Shown here piece after piece: positions 54,155-64,000 of a stretch of DNA of 64,000 nucleotides. The DNA is from Styela clava. Lineage: Eukaryota; Chordata; Ascidiacea; Stolidobranchia; Styelidae. The notes beneath the pieces were generated by a model, which saw only the letters and a program-made list of their open reading frames with translations, was not told where the DNA came from and did not search any database. Each line of letters opens with the position of its first letter. Position 1 is the first letter of the stretch. The stretch lies in contig NC_135255.1 of the NCBI RefSeq assembly GCF_964204865.1, forward strand, positions 21,605,135 through 21,669,134, given 5' to 3'. The position numbers and the translations under genes are program-made.

Positions 54155-57100
54155 ATGGCTCCCTCTACAAACCAAACTCCTGCCTATGTTATTAAGCTAG
54201 TGGTACTTGTACTAATGTCAGCAACTACGACTGCATATTTGATTCTGCTGCGTTGGACGAGGGTGGTTGCTACAGATAAATACATCACAACAATTGCTGT
54301 AGCGTTACAGGTGAGCAGCTGCCCTTGTATTATTCTATTTTCAAGCGTGTTTCCAACTATCAGCTTTGCATAAGGAGTTTTTTGAGTGCTTTCACTGAGC
54401 AATAGTCAAATTTTCGAACTCCCTAGAATCAAAATTTAGAATTATCTGGAATTAGAAATGCAAACTTTTACTGGTGATAAAATAAGTCAAAATATTATAA
54501 AAATCTCAAAAAGGATTAACTGAAGCAAAAAAAAACATAACCACTCATTTATTTTGCAGGAAGTAATCAAGTTCTTCATGGCGTTAGTTGTCCTGATCTG
54601 GCAGAACAGAAGCATTGTGGGCGCCGTGAGAATGATAAAATCTGAGGCGATTGACAAGCCGTACGATACATTAAAGATGGCAGTTCCCTCGTTTGTTTAC
54701 GCTTTACAGAATAATATGATGTACATTGCACTGAGTAATTTGGATGTGCCTATTCAACAAGTAGGTAATTTTAAATAGATCGGAAGGCATTTTAAAGCAG
54801 TGGTTTTCGAACTTTTTAAGCCACGCCCCCTTTTCAGAATTTATCAAGTCTTGCACCCAACTTCAGAAATATCTAGCTGACAATAAGCTACGAATAACAG
54901 ATAGTAAGACAAAAGTATGTTTTATTTTAAACAACATGTTGAAAATATGTGGGTGGAACATAAATATCCAAAATAAGTCGTCAGGATCAATTCTAACAAA
55001 TATTTTCATTTTTAATTAATTTCACGCCCCCTCCAAAATTGTTTTCACCCTCCTTGTGCGGTGCACTCCACTGTTTGAGAAACACTGGCGTAAAGCCTAT
55101 TTTGGGGTACTTGTGTAGTATGTGAACCAAGATGGCGGACACCAAAACGTAGTATGTGTACCATGTTAGGGTTAGGTCATAATTTTAGGTACAAATATTA
55201 CGGGAGTCACTTGGCTAGTCTCCGTACCCGTAATAGGACTAAAATCGGAATAAACTTATTTCCTAAACCTAACCTGGTACACATACTACGCTCCGGTGTC
55301 CGCCATCTTGGTTCACATACTACGGGAGCGCTTATTTTGAAGCTCATCAATCCCTCTTGCTATGCTTAAGACCTCAGTTTCCAGTTGTATTTCCGTATTT
55401 GTGGATCACCATACGCAACGCTCACTCTGTTTTTTATTAATAGTTTCACAGTTCTGATAGTTTATAAAGTTCTGATAGTTTATAATATGTGCATAAAGAT
55501 GTAACAAACACTGAATACCCTACATTTCTTCTTGCATAATACACATGTGGTTTTTAGAACATCTACCACTAGAATTTTTCAATTCCCATGCATTTTACAC
55601 ATATCTGGTTTCCGTTTCTATCTTGCATTGTGTGTGTTTTTTCGTGGAAACGTTCCATGTTTTCTTTCTGCCTTTTGTTATTATATTGTAATAATATACT
55701 GTTTTATATATTTGCCACGTAACGGTCTGCCAATTATGTTGTGATGTTATTTGACATTGAATAAGGATTTAATATTTTTTCGATATTCTTTATTTTAATA
55801 ATGCATAATACGCACCTTCTCATTGTGAGGACAGATTTTAATTATGCAAGTGCGTGTTTACGTGAAGAAGTACAGTTACTAAAGAATATTACTTGAATTG
55901 AACAATGTGAAACTTTCCTTCCTCATTCATAGCAAAAAAATTACTGTTTTCTTCACTTTTCATAGATCCTCTATCAACTTAAAATTCCGGCCACAGCTCT
56001 GTGTTCAGTTTTCATCCTCAGGAGATCTCTGTCGTATCAACAATGGGCGGCTTGTTTTATGGTATTTGCAGGTGAGTTTGATTGTGTAATAATGCAGGGT
56101 TTCCCAAACTTGGGTCTGTGAATCCCTGGGGGTCTTATGAAAAGAGTCTGATCGATCTTTACTGATTGATTTCAATCAAAAATCCATTGCATCTTTTTGG
56201 TTGAGCATTGTGAACGAATATCCTTTTCTGTCAAATAAGGCAATTAAAATTTTATTGCCTTTTGCGAAAACATTCATGTGTGAGACAGCATTTTTATTTT
56301 TACCAATATGATGACAAAATACAGGTCATTACTGTCCGTAGATTTTTCGTTAATTAGATTTTTTGTAGATTTTTCGTTAATTCCTTCACTTATTTAAAAA
56401 CTATTTATGCGTAAAAACTTCGGTACTTTATTTGTTCGATCTGCAATGGATCCCTAATTAGTGTTATGCGCAAGTCGCACTTCTGCGTTTTTACAGTTTT
56501 AGTGGCATAAGGTGTGCTTAACAATAAATATCTAAAAATATTAGTAATAATACAGTAAATACAAAGTACCCCCCCAAGTCGACAAAATTACTTTTGGGGG
56601 AGTACTTCCTCCAACGTTGGGAAACATGGGTCTAAGAATGACATGGGCAAACCATGGCTGCGGGCCAAATACAGCTTATTAGGTAATTCAACCTGGCCCG
56701 CTTGATACTGCCACAATCAAACTAAAAACAAATTTCAATTTTTTTAGCTAAAATAGCTCAAGGAATTTGTTGAGGTTGCGATTAAATTTAGTTTTGGCAC
56801 GAGGCTCTAGGTAGCCAACATTTTTCATGGTATTCGTACCAAGATGGCACACAACCTACTAATCCTAACCTGGTACACATACTATTTCGGCTCCTGTTCT
56901 AAAAACTTTGCCCACCCCTGGTCTGAGGTGAAGAAATCATCATCGAAATCCTAAAAATCCATTTTTCAGGTCTAGCCATGGTAGAATACAATCCAGAAGG
57001 GCCATATAAGTCACCTCAGACAACAGCATCGGATCAGAATGTTTTTATCGGAATCAGTGCTGTTATGGTAGCTGTCTTCTGTTCCCCATTTGCAGGTAAG

Positions 57101-60100
57101 ATCGTCTAAATACAGTGCCATGATTTTCCTGCATCCGTTGGGGTGGACACTGCTTCCCCCTTAAAATTTATAACACTGAGATCAAGATTGTATTCAAAAG
57201 GACACTTTGCACAAAAGTTATGTTCATATGTTCTGGAGATTATGTCCCAAATGATATGTGTTCAGTTTTTTGATGGTTGGGGGGGGGGGGGCACAATGTA
57301 TGTAAGTTAACCAGTGTTAAGAAGGCTACAGTCTTTGACCAGCTCGGCTGGGCTAGACTCTTATCAAAGACCCAGAGTGACTTGAAAGAAAAATTTAACT
57401 CAATGATTGTCTTTGCCTTGTTTTTATAGGGATCTCTACCCCAGTTTAATCTGTTTATGAATTACTAATATATTGTTATACATGACGGTATTTAAACAAG
57501 TGTGGGATAATCGGGTGGGACACAAGGGAATGGGAAATATGTGGAGCAAGTGTATAACAAACACGGGACAAGTGTGACAAACTGTGGGTGACATAAGTTC
57601 GGGACAATTGCTACACAAGGGAAATAAATGCGGGATAAAATGAGTGCAAAGGGGGCAATTGTAAGACATGTAGGGTGGGTGGCAAATGACTTTTTATAAT
57701 AATTTTAGCGAATGTTGTGTTTTATTGCTTTTACCATCACTAGCCCAAACTAACTAACTCTCCAATCTTCATTCTAGGAGTATATTTTGAAAAAATGGTG
57801 AAAGAATCAGACACTTCAATATGGGTTCGTAATTTACAAATGTACGCTTGGACGACGACGGCCGCATTTTTGGCCGTGATCACTAAAGATCTTGCAACCG
57901 TCAGAGAGAAAGGATTCTTCTTTGCTTATACTCCCTTGGTCTGGGTTTTGCTTTGTGAGTATTTGGTGACACTTAAAGCATTATATTTGGTTTTGTTGGT
58001 ATTGTAAGTTACAGCTATGTGTCTCAGTTTCGAATCCTGTACCCCCCAGACCCCCTCCCCCAATCCAGGGTGTAAAAATTCGGGGTGGAAAATGTCAAAA
58101 CAAAAAGATCCTGTCCTCCCAAATCATTAGATATCAGTGGGTGCTTATACAGGGCTGCTCAGGCCTTTGTTGTTGTTATTTTTTTGAAGCAGAATGAACT
58201 AATAATGGTCGCATAAAAATTGATGCCACCCCACCTCACCCAAGGAATAGTAAATTGGGTATTGCTAAACTGGAAGGATACCGTTCTTTTCAATCACAGT
58301 GTTTCACTGAAAATAAGACTAGTCCTAATTGTAAAAAGATTTCAATATAAGCCTTCCCCCTAAAATAAAACCTTGTGTTATCTCCTAATTCTAAACTCTG
58401 TGATTATGTTTTTGACCAATGAAAATAAAATTCATCCCCCAAAAATAAGCCCTAGGATATTTTTCGAAAGTTGAAATTGAAATAATTAGTGATATTCAGC
58501 AGGAAAGCGATCAGAACAAGCTTTCTGACTATTTATTACTATTCATTCAGAGTGATATTGTTTCCTCCAACTTCAAATATTAGCAAATTCTATGGAAGAA
58601 TCATTTAAATTATTATTTACTCTACAGGTATTGGTGGTGTCAATGGTCTTCTTGTGTCTCTTGTACTGAAATATGCAGATAATATTGTCAAATGTTTTGC
58701 GGCCTCTGTCTCAATTATTCTGTCCACGATTTTGTCATATTTTATCTTTCAATATGAATTTGGTGAGTTTTTATATTTTTCTAAATCCAATCCCCCAATC
58801 CAAAGTAGTAATAATTTTGGCGCTCCCGTATTATATGAACCAAGATGGCGAAGACCGGAACGTAGTATGTGTACCAGGTTAGGGTTAGGCCATAATTTTA
58901 TTCCAATTTTCCTTATTTTAGTTCTATTACGAGTTCGGGGACTAGTCAAGTAACTCCCGTAGTATTTGTACCTGTAATTATGTCCTAACCTGATACACAT
59001 ACTACGTCCCGGTGTCCGCCATCTTGGTTCACATACTACGGGGGAACCATAATTTGAGTAGGCAATGCCAAACAGGAAAGATTTTGACCTCCCAAATAAA
59101 AGTTTATCCTGACATTATAATCTTGCTCACAGAAGAAGGTTGCCATCCATCTATAGTCTAACTCCATAATGCCCTTCTGCTCAGCTCCAAGCTGTGCTAG
59201 AAAAATAAATGGCATTGTAGGATTGTTGTTGAGACATTTTACAGCATCAAATTGGCGTATCACTATAAAATCTTCGATAAAATGAACAAAAAAAGTTCTA
59301 TGTTGTGTTTGTGTCAAATTTATCGCATTAGATAGTTTTTTATTTTTAATTGCGTTATATATTTAGATAGCATATATCTTAAAGTTCAAAATCCACCCTT
59401 CGGTTTCATCCTAGCCCTCATAACAGCTGACTTATTCGATTCGGTACAACATGACGAAATTTCCCATAAGACTCCATTGTTTCGCGTTTCCCAAGTATGG
59501 CTTATCATTAGGCAAGTTGGTTGCCGGCAGTTGCAGAAGGCGTGCATAAGCTTGTATAATATGAAAACTTGCGTGACAGGAGTTTGCAAGACCTACATTG
59601 GTTGCTAGCAGTTTTTTCCTAACCCTAACACGCAATTTTTCAAAATGATTTATAGTCACATTTTGTGTCTTGACAAAGCAATCTGTAGCATGCTGATACT
59701 ATGATTGCAGTAGAGACATATTTGTTATGTAGAAACAGGAAGAACCAGGGGGGGGGGGGTGTATGGGGTTTGTGGTAGGAACCCACCTTTTGAAATGTAA
59801 AAAAAAGTATTCCTCTGTATTATACAAAGCAATCATCATACAACCCAAGCGTGAATCGCTCTTTAGACCCTTCAGACTAATGAAAACCAACGTTTTCCGT
59901 ACCAATCTTTCCCGCCTCAGGTCGGACCTGCTAGGTCTGCTAGGGTCTTACTTGACAATTGGAAAATCAAGAACCCCTTCATTGGAAATTTCCGGCTAGC
60001 GCCACCCAATGGCAATAATTTTGATGACGTCATAGCAAAAAAAAAGTACTAGCCTTCTGGAGAAAAATTTTATCTTTAACCACTGAAAATTTCAAAGCGA

Positions 60101-60708
60101 TTGGTCCAGTATTCGAAGAGAAAAGCGATTTTTTATTGATAATGACGAAAGAAAATAACAATAACAACAAAATTTTGAAACGATCGTTATGGCCACTAAA
60201 CGTGTCCAATAAATAGAATTGATGGGATAGTGCAGGCAACAACCGACCTGCTAATAGCTAAGCAGATGTCCAAAAAATTTCATCCTACCCCTCCAGCAAT
60301 AACAATCGAAAATTTTACCCGATTTTATGGTAATAACAATCGTACATGTGATTGTATGATAAATTAAAACTGCAAGCAGAATAAGAACTGTGAATAAACA
60401 AAGACGAGGATTTTTTATTGTTATTACTATGTAATCTTTATGAAATAGGAAGTGAGCTATGGTTGTAGTAAACCTCAGTCATTTTGCCTAAAAACATTGA
60501 ATAAATCTAAGAATTCACTATTTCTTTTACAGGTCCTGGCTTTATAATAGGAGGCATGATTGTATGCAGTGCAATATGTATCTATGCCATCCCTCTGCCT
60601 TGTCTGGGTACAAAATGGACGTCAAGTTCAACTAGCAAAAAAATTTCCGGTGCGAGTTACGATAAACTCAGATCAGCTACTTTGAACACAGATAACGATG
60701 AGATTTAA
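54155..60708 (+). CDS. SLC35A: SLC35A-family nucleotide-sugar transporter, 7 exons
   Basis: SLC35A1-A3 are Golgi antiporters that exchange CMP-sialic acid, UDP-galactose or UDP-GlcNAc for the nucleoside monophosphate. Exons 54155-54310, 54560-54760, 55966-56071, 56970-57095, 57778-57954, 58628-58762 and 60533-60708 join in phase to 358 residues, normal for the family, with about ten hydrophobic segments. Shared motifs: AVPSFVYALQNNMMYIALSN (exon 2), YQLKIPATALCSVF (exon 3), FAGVYFEKMV (exons 4-5), RNLQMYAW, GFFFAYTPLVW (from 242), LKYADNIVK (269-277) and SIILSTILSYF (exon 6). The C-terminal 25 residues are a polar cytosolic tail. Exons 2-3 look most like SLC35A1 and exons 5-6 like A2/A3, so the substrate is not assigned. 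The start is fixed by the acceptor 3 bp upstream. Introns hold many MITE and hAT copies. Confidence 0.92.
54798..55087. repeat. hAT-like element in SLC35A intron 2
   Basis: CAGTGGTTTTCGAACTTTTT to GTTTGAGAAACACTG; same family as 21565-21876. Flanks share TAAAG only. Confidence 0.75.
55105..55331. repeat. Foldback MITE, long subfamily, 8-bp TSD with one mismatch
   Basis: TAGTATGTGAACCAAGATGG and its complement at the ends; flanks CTATTTTG / TTATTTTG (55097-55104, 55332-55339). Inserted only 17 bp after the hAT-like element ending at 55087. Confidence 0.85.
56095..56629. repeat. hAT-like element in SLC35A intron 3
   Basis: CAGGGTTTCCCAAACTTGGG to CAACGTTGGGAAACATGG; begins 23 bp after the exon 3 donor. 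Confidence 0.65.
56643..56920. repeat. hAT-like element with MITE remnant inside
   Basis: ATGGGCAAACCATGGCTGCG to CTTTGCCCACCCCTG. A short foldback-MITE remnant (GTACCAAGATGGCACACAAC, CTAACCTGGTACACATACT) lies at about 56833-56895. The end is 49 bp before exon 4. Confidence 0.65.
58819..59048. repeat. Foldback MITE, long subfamily, 8-bp TSD with one mismatch
   Basis: GGCGCTCCCGTATTATATGA to CATACTACGGGGGAACC, flanks ATAATTTT / ATAATTTG. In SLC35A intron 6, 57 bp after the donor. Confidence 0.85.
59375..59490. repeat. Dispersed repeat, relative at 31305-31420
   Basis: Shares CTTCGGTTTCAT, ATAACAGCTGACTTATT, GTACAACA and AATTTCCCATAA with 31305-31420. Confidence 0.55.
59999..60137 (+). repeat. 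Dispersed repeat, copy of 53285-53420
   Basis: Second copy of the 135-bp repeat, inside SLC35A intron 6, again with TGATGACGTCATAGC. Confidence 0.8.
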
Positions 60709-60712
60709 GTGA

Positions 60713-60718
60713 AATAAA
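60713..60718 (+). terminator. SLC35A poly(A) signal
   Basis: AATAAA only 4 bp after the stop codon of SLC35A, which would give a very short 3' UTR. Confidence 0.5.
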
Positions 60719-60729
60719 CTGGTTTTTGT

Positions 60730-61785
60730 TGTTTCTGTAAGGTTGTGACAAGGCATTCAAAATGCGACTCCTGTCACTCTCAGACAAAAACGTTGGCTTA
60801 AAAAATTGTGACTTAGCCCACCTTGATTTGTATGCTTAGTAATAAGACACAACCAGCGACTCTTGTTACAAAAATTATGGATTCTGGTCAAACTCAAATT
60901 TTGGGGTCGGGAAAAGGCATTCAGAAAGCGACACCTGTCAAACAAAATCTTCGACTTAGATTTCTGGTCAAGAGGAATTTTGACTGGTTCCAAAACTTTT
61001 TGGCTGACGAAATTTTTAATACCGACTATTGGTAAATAGAAATTTATGTGGTCTCCTTGATTTGTATGTCTAGTCCAAACTTTTCGAAAACATCATTAAA
61101 AACACACTTCTGTTAAACAAAAATTATGGTCTGGTCTGGTCAAATCTGTTCAAACCCGAATCTTGGCAGACGAAAATCCTGACCCGACCCTGCCCAGACT
61201 TTATAAACTTTAAATAACCTGTTTATCTTATGAAAATTTGAAAGTGGTGGCCGTGTTAGTTTTAGAATGAAGCAATTTTTAATCCTAACTACACACTAAC
61301 TCCATAATTAGGGGATTTTTGTCCCCCGATCCCAGGACAAGCACTGGTTTCTTCATCAATTGTTACTGTTTTTTTTTATTATTCAGAATTCATTCAAAAT
61401 CGCAATTTTCATTGTTCAATAATTATATTTTAATTTATTATTATCATCGCTTCCGAATATAATAAAATTCATTCTTATATGTTCATATTTTTAGTGTTTG
61501 ATATAATTTTTATTTATTCCTGTGAGAGGAAATTTGATAAGATGGTGTAACAGCTTTTCTTCTATTTAATAAACATAAGAATCATATCCTATCCACGAGT
61601 AATTTTTATGCAATGATATATTTTCAATTTATTGAAATAGTTTTAGAAAATAAGTTATGCACTGTTTGTAAAATTAATTCTTCAATGCTGTTTTCTTCAT
61701 TATGTTGTCTTCAATACTGATAGTTTGTTAATTTCAATATGTAAATATTTAAAGATAATGTCTTCATTTAAATGGTACAGGAAGC
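60730..61785. other. Intergenic, no gene seen
   Basis: A degenerate repeated phrase (GACTCCTGTCA, AATTTTGACTGG, TTTTGGCTGACGAAATTTTT) occurs around 60770-61180; the rest is AT-rich. Confidence 0.4.
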
Positions 61786-61789
61786 CGTA

Positions 61790-61965
61790 ACCGACCAGTG
61801 GTTACATGAACCACCCTAAGGCAGTGAGGAATCCTGCAATCCTTTCACACATAATTTACTCCGCATGGAATTAGAACATGCGAACCCACGCAGGTCAGAG
61901 GCGTAGTGGCTAGCGTAATCCTATCGCTCAGTTAGCATGATGCGCCAAACCGCCGAGCTAAATTT
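61790..61965 (-). repeat. tRNA-derived SINE, reverse
   Basis: CCGACCAGTGGTTACATGAA, GAATTAGAACATGCGAACCC, GGTCAGAGGCGTAGTGGCTA and AGCATGATGCGCCAAACCGC: head and part of the body in reverse. A 5'-truncated repeat of the first phrase lies at 62160-62220. Confidence 0.65.
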
Positions 61966-62575
61966 TAAATTATCAAAATAGTTTCAGTTTCCGGATCGTA
62001 AGTTATGCACTGTTTGTACAATTTAATTCTTCAATGCTGTGTCTTTTTTTTATTATGCTGTCTTCCATACTAATCCATATAGAAACAGCTTCATATTTCA
62101 AAAAAATGTAAATGAGTTCAAATGGTACATTTAAAAAAAACTTTCTTCAATTGAATGGTCGAGGAAGCCGTTACGGACCATCGGTTACGTGAACCACCCT
62201 AAGGAGTTCGCTGTTCTGCAATCCATGTTGTCTTTAATACTGATAGTTTGTTAATTACGTTTTACAATTAATTTCAAATAGTACATTTAAAAATCATTTC
62301 TTCAATTGAGTTTGCACTTTTTTCTATTAATAATCACTCATATGCTCAGGTGCTTTCATAATCTAAGTCAGTATTTCACGACCTATGGGTCACTTGTAAA
62401 TTTGCTTTGTGTCACTTGTTTTTACAGTGAATAACAAAAAATAACTAATTTTTTTTTCTAGTAAATTTTCTTGTTCGTTTTGTATCCGGTACGGAAGTGT
62501 TGCTCAATAGTAATTGTATATGTAGGAAGTATCATTTTGTAAAAACTTGTGCAGCATTCAATTTACTATATAAAG

Positions 62576-62974
62576 CAGGGGTTCCCAAACCAGGGGTCGC
62601 GACCCCAAATTGGGTCAGAGTGATAAATAGGTCGCAACCAGGTCAGGGGTCGCTGAGGTATGGTAGAGGATGGATGTACAAATCATATAGGATTTGACAA
62701 ACCATGTTAAATTTAGCAGTTTGTACCATGGCTTACTGTAAAACAGGCCCATAGGCATCGCTCTATGCTTTTGTTATTGAAAATGTAGGTGTTTATTGTG
62801 ACATCACTGTTGGGTTTTAGCTTATTTTACTTAATACCACCACATGACCAAACTCAAAAGTCCAGTGAAAGAAGCTCTAAAGTTTCATGAAATATATATA
62901 TATTGACCTGGGGTCGCACTGGACACTTGAAAGTTGTTTTTGGGGTCGTCCTGAAAAAAGCTTGGGAACCCCTG
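62576..62974. repeat. hAT-like element
   Basis: CAGGGGTTCCCAAACCAGGG to AAGCTTGGGAACCCCTG, with GGTCGCGACCCC at the left and GGGGTCGTCC at the right. Flanking octamers ATATAAAG / ATGTGAAG match 6 of 8. Confidence 0.8.
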
Positions 62975-63404
62975 ATGTGAAGCCTCACCACTATTCAAAA
63001 GTGCTGTCTTCTCACATTGTTGTAGTTTCTAGGTGAATAAATGCTAAAATGCTTGTTTTATATTAGTCATAGAAGCACTACATGCCGTTTAGTATTTGAG
63101 ATGTCCCAGGTCACGAGACTTTACAAATGTTATTTTTAAATAATTTGGGTGGCTTGGAAAAAAGGTTGGTGACCACTAATCCAAGGTGTTTATTCGTTTT
63201 TGTTTGAATTTTGTGACATCAACAATATTTACTAACTGATATATAACTTTGCTCAGCGATGAGTTTTCTTTACTTCTGAGTGAGTATCCGTTTTTTTTGC
63301 TTGAGCAAGTTTCCATGAATAATGCTTTATTTTTTCTTTTCAATGTCTTCAGTGATCATCTATTTGAATCTATAACAATACTAACTTGACTGATTTTGGT
63401 CAAT

Positions 63405-63530
63405 TTGAATAGGATAGGAGTTCATATTTATCCTGGGCACTGAGAAAAGCCTATTAAACGACTTAATCCTATGGCGAATCACGGCCTCCGTCCAGTTACC
63501 AGTTCCATGTCGGGTACTGAGCGACCCCTT
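63405..63530 (-). repeat. SINE body, reverse
   Basis: CTATGGCGAATCACGGCCTC, CAGTTACCAGTTCCATGTCG and TTTATCCTGGGCACTGAGAA match the SINE body in reverse. Confidence 0.6.
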
Positions 63531-63680
63531 ACTCCGGGCTGTAAATATTTTGACTCCTAACAGATGAGAAAATCCAATTTTGGTAAGAAAAAATTGTGTG
63601 TGCGTAATTATCGGTTTTTGGTATTTGCCTTTTTTATGATTAGTGTGCGTTTTGTTGACAAGTTTATGATGATTGATTGG

Positions 63681-63880
63681 CGCTCCAGAAGTGTGTGTAC
63701 CAATATGAAGGTAACTAAGATTGTTCGCCTATTTCACATCAAGTTGTGTAAAAGGACTGAAACCTATGCACTCGGCTAACACAGACAGTCGCTGAACTTG
63801 TAATAGAACTAAAATAAGGAAATCGGAATAAAATTAAGGCCTAATCCTAACCTGGCACATACACTACGGGGGGTACCGAT
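63681..63880 (+). repeat. Foldback-MITE relative, chimeric subfamily
   Basis: GCTCCAGAAGTGTGTGTACC, TTGTTCGCCTATTTCACATC, GGCTAACACAGACAG and CCTAACCTGGCACATACACT. The most complete + strand copy of this subfamily. Confidence 0.75.
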
Positions 63881-63894
63881 TGATTGGTCTAAAC

Positions 63895-64000
63895 CAGGGG
63901 TCGGGAACCCATGGCTCGCGAGCCATATATGGCTCTTTTGGTGACGGCATATGGCTCCCAGAAAAATCTAATATTCTAAGACTAAGCTTACTATTGTTAC
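63895..64000 (+). repeat. hAT-like element, cut by the window end
   Basis: CAGGGGTCGGGAACCCATGG, AGCCATATATGGCTCTTTTG; same family as 36384-36520. Confidence 0.65.

Noticed and set aside
1..64000. CRISPR array, operon or other prokaryotic features
   Set aside because: Genes have spliceosomal introns and animal protein families, and there are no regularly spaced short direct repeats.

Overview
The window looks like metazoan nuclear DNA, AT-rich, with GT-AG introns of a few hundred bases to about 1.6 kb and a very heavy load of short transposable elements. The gene set (a motile-cilium N-DRC subunit, NPC2, a UBE2Q-type E2, MEK5/MAP2K5, TTC1 and an SLC35A nucleotide-sugar transporter) is typical of animals. 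Compact genes, splice acceptors a few bases upstream of start codons (as in spliced-leader trans-splicing) and telomere-like TTAGGG motifs inside foldback elements make a tunicate (ascidian) my favoured guess. This is inference and no marker in the window proves it.

Layout, all six recognised genes on the + strand: (1) 801-11072, the C-terminal half of DRC7 in 11 exons, cut by the left window edge; (2) 13242-15788, NPC2 in four exons; (3) 16.1-40.1 kb, a 24-kb gene-poor tract filled with hAT-type elements, foldback MITEs, SINE pieces and G-run-associated repeats, holding only one weak candidate gene, a two- or three-exon small secreted peptide on the - strand (28720-29635); (4) 40160-41266 UBE2Q, 45634-46992 MAP2K5 and 50874-52394 TTC1, three consecutive genes without introns in their coding sequence; (5) 54155-60708, a seven-exon SLC35A transporter; (6) 60.7-64 kb, repeats only. 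The genes are unrelated housekeeping or ciliary genes and I see no functional cluster.

Repeat content: at least four families can be defined from the window itself. One is a 100-240 bp foldback MITE with about 16 copies, several with 8-bp target-site duplications (TSDs), and telomere-like TTAGGGTTAGG inside. The second is a tRNA-derived SINE with a B box. The third is a set of hAT/Charlie-like non-autonomous elements whose ends read CAGNGGTNNNCAAAC, several nested and several with perfect 8-bp TSDs, one still carrying a transposase fragment. The fourth is larger foldback elements of 460-640 bp.

The most notable observation is at 42338-42794. A hAT-type element contains a 157-bp piece of the coding sequence of the neighbouring UBE2Q gene with a single base difference, a recent Pack-type gene capture about 2 kb from its donor. 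Others are the candidate secreted peptide, the run of three intronless genes with upstream acceptors, and an in-frame 102-bp repeat expansion in TTC1.
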